Assembly: GCA_036925085.1 (NCBI GenBank)
Contig: JAUPFP010000035.1
Span: 945,501 to 1,009,500 of the forward strand
Source: Brachycybe producta
Lineage: Eukaryota; Arthropoda; Diplopoda; Playtdesmida; Andrognathidae
Reading direction: 5' to 3'
Length of the DNA stretch: 64,000 bases
Positions 1 to 9,900 of the stretch are shown here, in pieces. Numbering within the stretch: position 1 is the first letter of the stretch; each line of letters begins with the position of its first letter. The position numbers and the translations under genes are program-made. Below the pieces are notes generated by a model. That model was not told where the DNA came from. It searched no databases and saw only the letters and a list, made by a program, of their open reading frames with translations.

Positions 1-2698
1 GTTTTAGGTAACATTGCAAGTTTCTTCCATGAATAACATAGTTGTTTTTATCATAAAGGTTAGGTGCAAGTTTTTTTGACTTGTATACTTTTGGAATTTT
101 CCCTCTGATATTTTTTAGCAGATGTTTGCTGTATGGTGATAGCATTTCAAAATTTATATCTAAACGATCAGGGCAAAGTGGATAATCACTATGATCCTCA
201 TGTATGTGATTTGGGTACTCTAAATCTACTTCTAAGATAAAACCATCTTTTCCTTCATGGTTAACTGTTTGAATATCAAATTTATCTATTTCATCTTGTG
301 TTAGCCAGTGAAAGTTATTCATTGGCATAGGTTCACACATTGCTGTTGCATACAGAGAGTTACAATCCCAATATGCAATGTATGAATTAGGCTTTGATGA
401 ATCATAATCATTTAACAGTTGATTGTTTGCTTTTGCATATCTATGACTGGCTACAGCAATGCCACCACGAATGCCCTTTTCAATAAACAAATGCATATCA
501 TAATCTGTGAGTAGTTCTAGTTCAACTTTAGTATATTTTAATGCAGCTGACCATGCATACATTGGAAGGGTGAAATAATGTGCAGGATCAAGACCAAAAT
601 TTCTAAAAGAAATGTTCCTAAAATTTTCAAATACATCTGCAAGGATCAAGCAGTCACTTCTTAAATATATATCATGATAATCACCCAGTGTCTCACAGTT
701 AAATGTATTCCAAACATTTTTAACATGTTTATAATCCTCATCTGAAATAACTTCTTCATTAAGGGTATTGTTAAAGCAATCTTTTGAAGGAATTCCAGTT
801 TTATCAAACTTTGAATGATCATCTAAATATTCATAAGGGAAGAATCCTTTTTGAGTCATCAACTTAATTTTCTTGGGATTTTTGAAATACCATGAGACAC
901 AATTGAATTTATCTTTAGGTAAGTTTTGAGCCAGTGTTGCTAGTGATGCTGGTAAAAATTGAAAACTATCAAGGAAAACTAGATCATCCACAATGAAGCT
1001 TGTATAGCGTTCAATGTTTAATGGTATAATATTTATAGGTTTCATAGTTTTAATTCTTCCAAGCACTTTCACAAAAAAGTGTTCATCATAAGAACGTAAG
1101 CAGTGTGCAAAACAAGGTAGATAGGATCGATCTCGTAAAGATGAATTACAGCTATAGCATGCTGCCCCTCTGTAATTATTGCCAGGAAGATAATGGTCGT
1201 GATCTCTTACTTTGCCTGTGTAAAGTTCATTTAGCTCAATGTTACAGGCATAGCAATGAGTGGCATTTTTAAAATTTTTTTCATCTTCATCAGACATAGA
1301 CAATGGCTCAATAGGTGAAGATTTTAACAATTCACTAGCTTTTACCTGTAAGGTTGTTATAAGATCATATGCTGGGTCCATAGATCTTTTGCATTCATGT
1401 GCAACTACATTTCCATTATAATCTATAATAGCATAAGAATAAGAACAGGCTTCATGTTTTTGTATAGTCTGAGAATAAGAGTTTGAAGGGTTTGGTGATG
1501 GTCCGTTTACTTTTTGGATTAAGCTTTCAAAATCGAAATAACATACATATGGACAGCGCAATGACTTATGAAAATCATTAAATTTTAAAGTGCAATTATC
1601 TTCGTTTGGGAGTGTAACTCTTGCAGCTTTATGATTTTCACACATAGGAGTGTGCTTTTTCAATGCATTTTCACAAGTAAAGCCTTGACAGCAACGATAG
1701 CAAAATATTTTTTTGTTTAAACCATTATGGCTTAATAACCTAGCTATATTGCGTATAAGAAAATAATGCTTTTCATAATAAAGAAGATTAATTTCTTTTT
1801 TTGAATTGACAGTACTCAATTGCAATGGTACTATATATTTTTCATAGGCAAAAACATTAATTTTAAGATTATTAGCCATTTCAAATTTTGAAATCTGGTT
1901 TACTGTAACTGGATACTTAAGCATAGATGTGTCTAATGAGTTTTCATATTTTAAATAATGATTCACCCTATTCGGGTGATTAGAACTTAATATTGGATGT
2001 AGATGAGCTAATACTGACCATAAAAAACATTTGTTATCTTTTGATATTACATTTAAGATTGCCTTTTTCTTAACAAGATTCAGTGGAAGCTTTCCTGAAC
2101 ACCCACCTTTAAATGGAACATATTTTCCTATTTTGAGTTCTAAATATTGTATTGAATTTATTGACCAACCTGATCCTTTATTTATGAATGATTCAATGGC
2201 ATTTAGTATTTGTGACTGGCTATCATCCATACACTGCTCAATTTCTCTATTAGTCATAATTAGCTTCATGCTACTGCAAAAGTATGTGTTTGATTCATGT
2301 GTCATTGTTGGCTTATTATCTATGTAAATAACTTTTGTCTTAATAAAATTAACGCACAAACACAACTGGAAACGTAGTCGCATGGCTTTTGAAAACTCAT
2401 GAAGCAGCTCATATAAATTAGCATGAATAGATTGAAAGTAGCATATTGGATTAATCATGTCATTATTCAGTGTGTGCTTAAATGTGGCTATCAAACCATC
2501 AAATCCAGTCTTCTCTATAATGAATGAATTATTTAATGGAATTGGCAATTGGTGTACATCATGTGTATGTCTATGCCATTCGTCTTTAGATAAGAATTGT
2601 GCATTACATAAATTACATATTTCCCTTCCACCAATAAGATGTGCTTGTATATAATGCTCCATAGAGTCATCATTAGCTCCACAATACCAACAGTTCAT
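1..2698 (-). CDS. Protein-primed family B DNA polymerase, Polinton/virus-like (partial)
   Basis: An uninterrupted frame of 899 codons from the ATG at 2698 to the left edge. The N-terminus has Cys/His finger motifs (CWYCG, CNLC, then FCYRC with a downstream HTPMC). The 3'-5' exonuclease follows: YFDFES near residue 388 (Exo I Asp/Glu), an LVFLDSF segment typical of Exo II, and YHDIYLRSD near 674-682 (Exo III). Polymerase motif A is WDCNSLY with Asp near 778, and the NNYVIHGRNLQ segment is typical of Polinton-type and animal virus-like B polymerases. Motifs B and C lie off the window. The family copies linear DNA from a protein primer. No stop or frameshift is visible, so the copy is young or constrained. 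Its start codon overlaps the stop of the upstream PC4-like ORF. No integrase, ATPase or capsid gene is visible, so Polinton, adintovirus-like and domesticated forms cannot be separated. Confidence 0.93.
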   Translation of the reverse strand, partial: MNCWYCGANDDSMEHYIQAHLIGGREICNLCNAQFLSKDEWHRHTHDVHQLPIPLNNSFIIEKTGFDGLIATFKHTLNNDMINPICYFQSIHANLYELLHEFSKAMRLRFQLCLCVNFIKTKVIYIDNKPTMTHESNTYFCSSMKLIMTNREIEQCMDDSQSQILNAIESFINKGSGWSINSIQYLELKIGKYVPFKGGCSGKLPLNLVKKKAILNVISKDNKCFLWSVLAHLHPILSSNHPNRVNHYLKYENSLDTSMLKYPVTVNQISKFEMANNLKINVFAYEKYIVPLQLSTVNSKKEINLLYYEKHYFLIRNIARLLSHNGLNKKIFCYRCCQGFTCENALKKHTPMCENHKAARVTLPNEDNCTLKFNDFHKSLRCPYVCYFDFESLIQKVNGPSPNPSNSYSQTIQKHEACSYSYAIIDYNGNVVAHECKRSMDPAYDLITTLQVKASELLKSSPIEPLSMSDEDEKNFKNATHCYACNIELNELYTGKVRDHDHYLPGNNYRGAACYSCNSSLRDRSYLPCFAHCLRSYDEHFFVKVLGRIKTMKPINIIPLNIERYTSFIVDDLVFLDSFQFLPASLATLAQNLPKDKFNCVSWYFKNPKKIKLMTQKGFFPYEYLDDHSKFDKTGIPSKDCFNNTLNEEVISDEDYKHVKNVWNTFNCETLGDYHDIYLRSDCLILADVFENFRNISFRNFGLDPAHYFTLPMYAWSAALKYTKVELELLTDYDMHLFIEKGIRGGIAVASHRYAKANNQLLNDYDSSKPNSYIAYWDCNSLYATAMCEPMPMNNFHWLTQDEIDKFDIQTVNHEGKDGFILEVDLEYPNHIHEDHSDYPLCPDRLDINFEMLSPYSKHLLKNIRGKIPKVYKSKKLAPNLYDKNNYVIHGRNLQCYLK

Positions 2699-3224
2699 TC
2701 CTTAAAATGAAATCCTAGCTCACTTAATATACCTGGTGTATTTTTAATTTCAGCAAACAACTTTGGAAAAACATGCATAGGAATGCATGCTCCTTTTGTG
2801 AACTTATTTTGTAGAGCAAATTTTCTTATATCAAAATACCATTCATCATTTGCTTCATTACAAAGAATTCTAATGTTCCATTGGTCTGTAAGGGTTATTT
2901 TCTTTTTAGTCACAAAATTAAAATCTTGTATTTTTTCTTCCTTGTTGCCAGTTTCCAACCATTTTGTTATTTTCTCTGATGAAACCTTTGATGGAACTGG
3001 AGACTCAGACTCTTGTGATGATGAGAATTTTTTTGTAGGCCCAGTCTCACGGCTTGAGTAAGCTTTTCGCTTAGATGGCTTCTTAAGATTTTGTTTTTTC
3101 TTCCCAGTTTTCTCTACAATGTAGTCTTCCACTACAACTAATGTTAAAATTCTATTGTTTTTTTAAGTATATAATACTTTTATAAGAAATTTAATTTTTG
3201 CTTACCAGAACTGTCTGATTCCAT
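2695..3224 (-). CDS. PC4/p15-like single-strand DNA-binding protein next to the polymerase
   Basis: Two exons, 3206-3224 and 2695-3137, joined over a 68-bp intron (donor gtaagc, acceptor cattag), give 153 residues starting MESDSS. The open frame alone would begin at a GTG, so the splice supplies the ATG. Residues about 10-70 are Lys/Ser-rich and probably disordered. The C-terminal part (WNIRILC, WYFDIRKF, FTKGACIPM, FPKLFAEI) has the strand and helix pattern of the PC4 coactivator domain, which binds single-stranded DNA. The stop TGA overlaps the polymerase ATG as ATGA, a compact arrangement seen in viruses. I infer a replication or transcription accessory for the same element. The family call rests on pattern memory. 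Confidence 0.68.
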
Positions 3225-3311
3225 GTTTGAAGGAGTGATTATAGGTATACTTCAGTAGTTTCCTAATGGAAGTGAAGCTCAGTGTGATTTCTGAAGGGAG
3301 AATCTTGGTCA

Positions 3312-3318
3312 TTTTATA
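3312..3318 (-). promoter_or_regulatory. Possible TATA box of the PC4-polymerase unit
   Basis: TATAAAA on the minus strand, about 90 bases upstream of the proposed ATG at 3224. Spacing fits a core promoter, but the region is AT-rich, so chance occurrence is likely enough to keep confidence low. Confidence 0.35.
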
Positions 3319-3349
3319 GTAGTAAAATGAGGTCATGTGATCATGATTT

Positions 3350-3445
3350 ATTATTGTAAAAATAATATATATTATTATAATTATATATATATTATTATAA
3401 TTATATTATATTAATATATATTATTATAATATTATTGTAAAAAAA
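3350..3445. repeat. Low-complexity AT-only palindromic block
   Basis: About 95 bases made almost only of A and T, with repeated TATTATTATAAT units that read the same on both strands and could form a cruciform. It lies just upstream of the polymerase unit. The following stretch to about 4100 has no convincing coding sequence. It holds two loosely similar segments (near 3785 and 4000, both with GGTGAATGTTC) and a T20 tract near 3966. Confidence 0.5.
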
Positions 3446-4194
3446 TATTTTCTATAGGTAAATAATGACTTCATGACAAATCTTTTATGGTTTGTTACAT
3501 TTATCATAAAATCTATATGTTTAATTAGTTTTCTTGACAGTATTTTGACACATTAATGGGCCAAAAGACCATCACAATATTGCGTAGTACTTAGTAATAC
3601 AAAAAATAACTACGTCATATGTGAGGTTAATGTTTTATTATTGTTTAACAGGGTAAAGGATAAAATATACTAAGTGTCAAATTTATTCAAATGTTCTTTT
3701 GTGTTTTTTCAAGCAATACTGCATTTGATGCAAATTAATATGCTGAGTCCTTCATGATATTGTGCTGATGATAAAAAAATATATCCATATGGTTAGTACG
3801 GTGAATGTTCTCTGCAGTGTAAGCATAAGTGATGCATAAGCAGCAAGTGTTTTTTTTCTTCCATACATATGATGAATATTCTATGACTATTCATTTCAAG
3901 GTGATAACACATCTGACAAAAAATTAATTTGCTCAAAGACCTTCAGTAATGTGTGTAGTTCAAGTTTTTTTTTTTTTTTTTTTTTCAAAAAGAGTATTCA
4001 TGTGGTTGCTGAGGTGAATGTTCGTTATGTATTGCTCACCTTAGTTCAACCACATGATTTATTGTCCGTTAATAGACATTGATGGATATTCTGTTTTGCG
4101 TCATATGAATGTTTTTTTTTAAATTTAAAAAGTATATAAGACCTGTAACATTAACCATTTATAAAAAACATCTTCAATATAACTTAAATCAGCA

Positions 4195-4366
4195 ATGGAA
4201 GACTCATCAGAAACGACACCAACACAACAAACTACTTATGGTAAGTTATACTTTTATAATACTTAAAATTTATACTTATACATATATTTTAAGCTCATTG
4301 TTTTGTCTGCCAGCAAATTGTGGCTTCTCTAAAAAAATTAAAATTAAAAAAAATAAAAATTTTTGA
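4195..4366 (+). CDS. Possible tiny two-exon gene, or surviving first exon
   Basis: TATATAAG at 4133-4140 is followed 55 bases later by an ATG in good context. Exon 1 (4195-4240) reads MEDSSETTPTQQTTY and ends at a strong donor, G|gtaagt. An acceptor (ctgccag) at 4313 continues the frame to a stop at 4366, giving only about 33 residues with a Lys-rich tail from A-rich DNA. I recognise no family. It could be the intact 5' end of a gene whose body was lost to the repeats that follow, or a divergently transcribed gene of the polymerase element: its short Ser-rich phase-1 first exon resembles that of the PC4-like gene. Could be spurious. Confidence 0.28.
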
Positions 4367-4524
4367 TACCTGTATCTTGTGAAGGCAGCAAGTGAATTGC
4401 TTTTTTGAATTTCTGCCTAAACCATGATTATTTTAATGATTAAATAAATTCCGTTGTATTATATATATTTTTTTTTTTGGTTTTTTTTTTTTTTTTTGTT
4501 TTTGTTTTGTTTATTCTTATTTTG

Positions 4525-4930
4525 TAAAACTCCTTTTTTGCACCATTCTATGGAGAATAACATGGGGTTCATTTCTGCACCACTTACACCTTTTAATGTG
4601 GTGTAGATTTGTGCTGCTGTATACATTCAGTAAAACTCCTTTTTTGCACCATTCTATGGAGAATAACATGGGGTTCATTTCTGCGCCACTTACACCTTTT
4701 AATGTGGTGTAGATTTGTGCTGCTGTATACATTCAGTAGCTAGAGCATTGAAATAGGATAAAACCATCAATGACAGTTACTAGTATTGACGGTTTTACAC
4801 CCTTCAATCTTGATGGTCTAGCTACTGAATGTATACGGCAGCACAGATCTACACCACATTAAAAGGTGTAAGTGGCGCAGAAATGAACCCCATGTTAATC
4901 TCCATAGAGTGGCGCAGAAATGAGTTTTAC
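4525..4930. repeat. Fold-back repeat: two tandem 106-bp units plus one inverted unit
   Basis: Units 4525-4630 and 4631-4736 are near-identical direct copies (both run from TAAAACTCCTTTTTTGCACC to ATACATTCAG). A third copy lies inverted at 4823-4930. The spacer ends are also inverted (AGCTAGAGCATTGAA against TTCAATCTTGATGGTCTAGCT), so the whole block folds on itself. I see no transposase. The inverted copy abuts the SELENBP1 fragment, and its frame runs into it. Confidence 0.85.
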
Positions 4931-4942
4931 TATACTACTCAC

Positions 4943-5062
4943 GGAGGTCTCCATTTAAATGAAGATTTTCTAATTGATTTTGGTTCAGAGCCAGATGGTC
5001 CAGTTTTGGCCCATGAGGTGCGATATCCTGGAGGAGACTGTTCGTCTGATATCTGGTGTTAA
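4943..5062 (+). pseudogene. Orphan last exon of a SELENBP1/methanethiol oxidase gene
   Basis: Thirty-nine codons read as the SELENBP1 C-terminus ([34 protein letters not shown]) and stop where the two intact paralogues at 30 and 37 kb stop. Homology begins at GGL, inside their last exon, exactly where the inverted repeat ends. No other SELENBP1 exon lies upstream; that DNA is polymerase and repeats. It is therefore a truncated third family member. The frame stays open into the repeat, giving a 77-codon chimeric ORF from 4829. It carries no stop or frameshift, so the truncation may be recent. Confidence 0.87.
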
Positions 5063-6945
5063 GCATTGTCAATGTGATACTTTTCTATTAATTAAATATA
5101 ATTGTGATATTTTGAATTAACATTTTTTTCTAAATTCTGATAAATTAGGTAACAAACTGTTTATTAGAAATATATTTAAAACTTAATTATTTTCTTACAT
5201 CATAGAATATTTTGGCTCATTAAATAGCTAACAATTCCAAGTTTATATCTGTATGTTCACATTTTTTGTTACAATTGTTACTATTAAAATTACTACAGTA
5301 TTTACAATGTACATTTTGGGTTTAATTACTTTTTAATTTAATCGATCAAAACAATATGTGCATGAGTTTGCATGATTATTCAAATTACATTCGTATATTG
5401 CAATTTTGTGTTTGCTAATACACGTCAACAGAAATATAAACAGGCAATGGCTTGATGCATTTTTCTATCACATGTTGTTATCATAACTAGTGTCCTGATA
5501 ATTAACTGATCACGAATCTTTTTAAATTGCGGTTTCACTGGATGCGTATTCGAGTGCTAAACTATTGTAAAGTACCGGAGCTAATGCTTAAGGTACTAAA
5601 AAAATGCAGCCAGTTCATTTTGAACAGCAAAATCTCTAACGATTGCTAATTGTAATCGACTATTTCTTTGAGACGATACGAAAATGCAAATTTTCCCTTC
5701 ACATAAGATTGCCAATTGTTTAAGAATAACGGAATATTTTCTTGAAACGGTGGAACCGTTTTAATTTTGTAAGCCCAAATTTTGTAAGCTCAATTTGTTA
5801 CCCTTGCAATCACCACATGTGACAAGAGATTGTAAAAGTTATCACTTTGAACCATCAAAATTGGTCAGCTTTAAATATGAAAAATAAATATATTTCTGCA
5901 ACTGTGTATTTTAAATATTAACGTTTTTCTTTAACATTGGGTCTATGGGCTCAACAGAAAAACGACGCTAGCGCTCTTTGCGGAGATTTTTCAAAGTAAT
6001 TTTGCGATGTAGCCTCTTAAGTGTTTAGGCTCTTAACATGTGTGCATAAGCCTACGTCCCCCCTCTCCAAACACGTATCCAGTTTATCCGTTGTTGAATT
6101 CAAGAAATAATCTACAATCTGTATTGTATTTAAAAAGATTTTAAATTTGCAAATATTGCCTCAATAAAAACGAGATTTTTTAATACATTTTGAATGTATC
6201 TAGAAGAAATTCTGGCTAATCAGAAAAAGAGTTATTTGCTTGGCCTGGATAGATATTAGCCTCAGTATACAGATCTTTCGCTGTAATGCCGACCAGGTGG
6301 CGGTTAGTAGTAGGCCAACCAGCTGATTTCTCTGACAGCCACATTCTCTTTTAACATACAGTATTTACCCAAGTGGAAAAACACTAAAAACAACATTGGA
6401 ACATATATTATGACATTTAAAATAATATTGCACATGCAAACCATTGAAAACTTGTGAAGTATAATTATGCAGCTGCCATTACCAATATAAATCAAATATG
6501 TTTCATTAAAAACATTCAATGCACAGTTAAAATTTATAATTAAACCTCCACCAGAAGTTTTTCTTATAGAAAAACGGGTAATTTGAGCTCGACTCACACC
6601 AACGTATACTAATACTGTTAATTATTTTCATGGAAAATAGAAGTTCCTTCGACAAAAAAAAAAACCAGTCAAAGGTAACTACAAAACACAACCCTTTTAA
6701 ACCGCATAATTAACGGGAAAATACCACAAAAGGTGTAAATAAAATCTAATTAAAATTGATGACTACGTTATGCACCATATTCTTCTCAATCTTAAAACTA
6801 ATTCATCTCGTAAAGAGCCAAAGATGAATTCCTCCAAGCCACATAAATACTCGATACAGTCGACTTCCCCCGTTATTAGGTCTTCTTCATGCAACATATC
6901 ACAACTCTCCAAATCTTCAGAAAGCAACTCTTCAGCTCTTACCTT
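5063..6945. other. Intergenic, no gene recognised
   Basis: AT-rich DNA with stops in all frames and no familiar domain. The right part should contain the 3' untranslated region of ACBD5, which ends at 6946 on the minus strand. I did not find a convincing minus-strand AATAAA close to that stop. Confidence 0.5.
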
Positions 6946-9900
6946 CTACGGACGCTTACATCGTGCGAGATGACGAGCTCTTTGAGCCATTGCTAGATAA
7001 ATTACCATTTGTAAAACGATTGGCCAAGCCAGAAAAATGGCAACAGTCTTAAACGACATATTCTTAAAAGGCCACCAATTAGGCAACGAGGACTTCTTAT
7101 CAGATACCTTAAAAACAAAAAAAAAATCGAACATATACAACGCGAAATCAGAGTTTAAACAAAATTCAATAAATCATAAAGTAATGTTTACTATCATGAA
7201 ACTTTCCAAATACCTTCTATTTAATATTAAAAAATAAATAACAAACGTGTACTCACTGCTGGCACCACAGAGACCATCCTTCCCTGTGCTATGTTGTGGT
7301 GAGCTACAGTTAAAGCTTCAAGTGTATTCAGACGAATAAGTACACTTTCCATATCCTTCTGAAGCCGAAATAGAGTTTCGGCAATCTGTTCATTGACATC
7401 ACTGGCATCACGCCCAGTTCCTGGACCACGTCTGTGGCCTCCACCAGATCCAGTTGCTGATAGTCGTCCAGCAGACGACAGAGATTCCAGAGAATCTTTC
7501 AAATAAGCTGTGAGAAACAAAAAAAAAATCACGTAGAATTCAAACAATTGCTTAGCTCAGAAGTCTCAAAATAAAATCAAGTGAACATATTCAACCAATG
7601 TAGGTTCTTCGCCATAATTATACACAAACCATGATTTAAATCATTTTCGGAGGAAACATTTACACAAAATTTTCAGGAATTTATTTTTGTAAAAAAAAAT
7701 CTACAAATTTTAATTGATGTCCTTAACAGTTGTTCTGTTTAGTAATTTATTGAAATATCTGTATCCTACTATTTATTCAGTATATACGAACTAGTTCAGA
7801 CAATGACGTTAACCTAGGTTAAATTTAAAGGCAAAGTAGGTTACGAGTAGAAGACAGTCACTGAAGTACCTATCATAGATTTAGAACGGTGCATTTTAAC
7901 AATGCACATGTGCAGTAGAGAAAAACATTATCTACATTAACCTCATAGTTTAAACACAACCAAAAAGCTGGTGCACACAACGAAGTAATACTACAATAAT
8001 CCAGCCAAAGTAGATGATACATCGATATCTAACAGCATTGCACAACATTTGCAGTAGAAACTAGAAAAACCTTGCAAAAACCTTACTTCAAGATAAAAAC
8101 AAGGCTTTATAAAAACTTCATTGTGCTGCTTTTCTCCAATGACAGACAATACAATTTGGAAAGTTTCAAACTGTTTATATGATGTTTTTGGAAAATGTCC
8201 AATCAAAATGCAGATTTTTTTGCTAACAAACCTCCAAAAATTGTAAAAAAAAAAGCACGGGTGATAAAGTTTCATTTTACCACGTTCTCAATAATGTTTC
8301 GACATAGTTTATTCATCAAGATCCATAAAAAACGTGTAGGTATTTAAAAAAAATTACGACAACTTTTAACATCTACCTTTTCAATTTATAATTTGTAACC
8401 ATTTCATAAATAAAAACATATTTGAAAAATATTGCGACAATATTTTTTACCTTTTCCGAGGTGAGCTGTTGCTTGACGTCCATTCCCCCGGTGTATTCTT
8501 CCAGATGAAACTGGAGGCGTAAGATCACCACCTCCATGGCGTACAATGCCATCAATTGGACCGTTAGTTGTTTCACGATTTAAAATATCTCCGTTTTGAA
8601 ACTCATTTCCACTTTCTATTTCTTTACTTTCATACTGGAACCCGTTCATCAGTGGTACTTCATCGACATTGTCGGCACGACTGTCCTTTTGACCCTTTCT
8701 GAATGGAAAGAAAGTCCACACTTGACCCTTCTTTCCATCAGCATACACTGACTCGCTTTTTCCGCTTGCAGTATCACTGTAGCCACTATCGTTTGTGACC
8801 ATCTCTAATGGTAAAGGATCAACCATTTTATACTGAAAATAAAAATTATGTTCTCCGTTATATTTAAGATATGTTAAAGTATTAGAAAGAGGTCCCCGTC
8901 TTTTTTCGTAAAATAATCGTCACAAAAGCAAATTTATTTTAGAAAAAAATTAAAATGTTTTAAGTTCAACACAACTAGAAATATAGTAAGAAAAAACAAA
9001 ATGCTATTTTATGTCTACACCCCAATCAATATTCGAACAACAGACGTGAAGTGTGTTATTAATGTTTTGTTCCCTTTGCAAACGTATGTGAAAACATTGT
9101 TTACATATATTTGTGCAGGTGTTAGAACAGAACGAACGTCATACAATTCTAAACTTAAAGCTATAATATAGAGGATGAAAGGCAGATGAGCAAAACGGTA
9201 AGCTACATTTTGTTGGCTTCAAAATTTCCACATTTTAGGCTTCACATGATTTTCAAATATATACACAGAGCAAAAATAAGAAAGAAGAAAAAGTCACCTC
9301 CAAATCGTCATTTTGAACTGGATCGGAAAACTCCTCGTCATCACTTTCTGTTCCGCTGTAGAACTTCTCGGAATAGCTATCACGTGCGGTAAACGTCGTA
9401 GTCACATGAGAAGTTGAGTCTGTATCTTTCCATTCCGATTTCTCATGATGAGTATCTTTGCATACGCCATTTGCTAGTAAAAAAAAATGACATATACGTT
9501 TTGTTAATGATTTGATTATTTAAAACAAATGAATTACTACTTTAGTAAGGTAACACGTTTTGGTTTTATAGTTGTATAAGCAAACACAAAAAAAATCATT
9601 CTTAGCAAATAATAGAAATGTTATAAGTCTTGTATGAAATGAAAATATTAAAAAGTGACGTCAAAATCCAAATTCACCAATCACAGGGAGAGCCTCTTTT
9701 TTTGACTACGTACGCTCGTACTTCATGTATGCTTTCGAAGCCATAGCAATTGATATAGAAAAGGGAAAGAAAAACCCCCAAAAAATATATAATACAAAAC
9801 CTACACGCTTCATAATATTTTCTTTTTCATGCAAGACGTATTTAAAGTCGTCTATGCTTGCACTGTTTAATATTTTAACCGCTCATGTTACACATACAGT

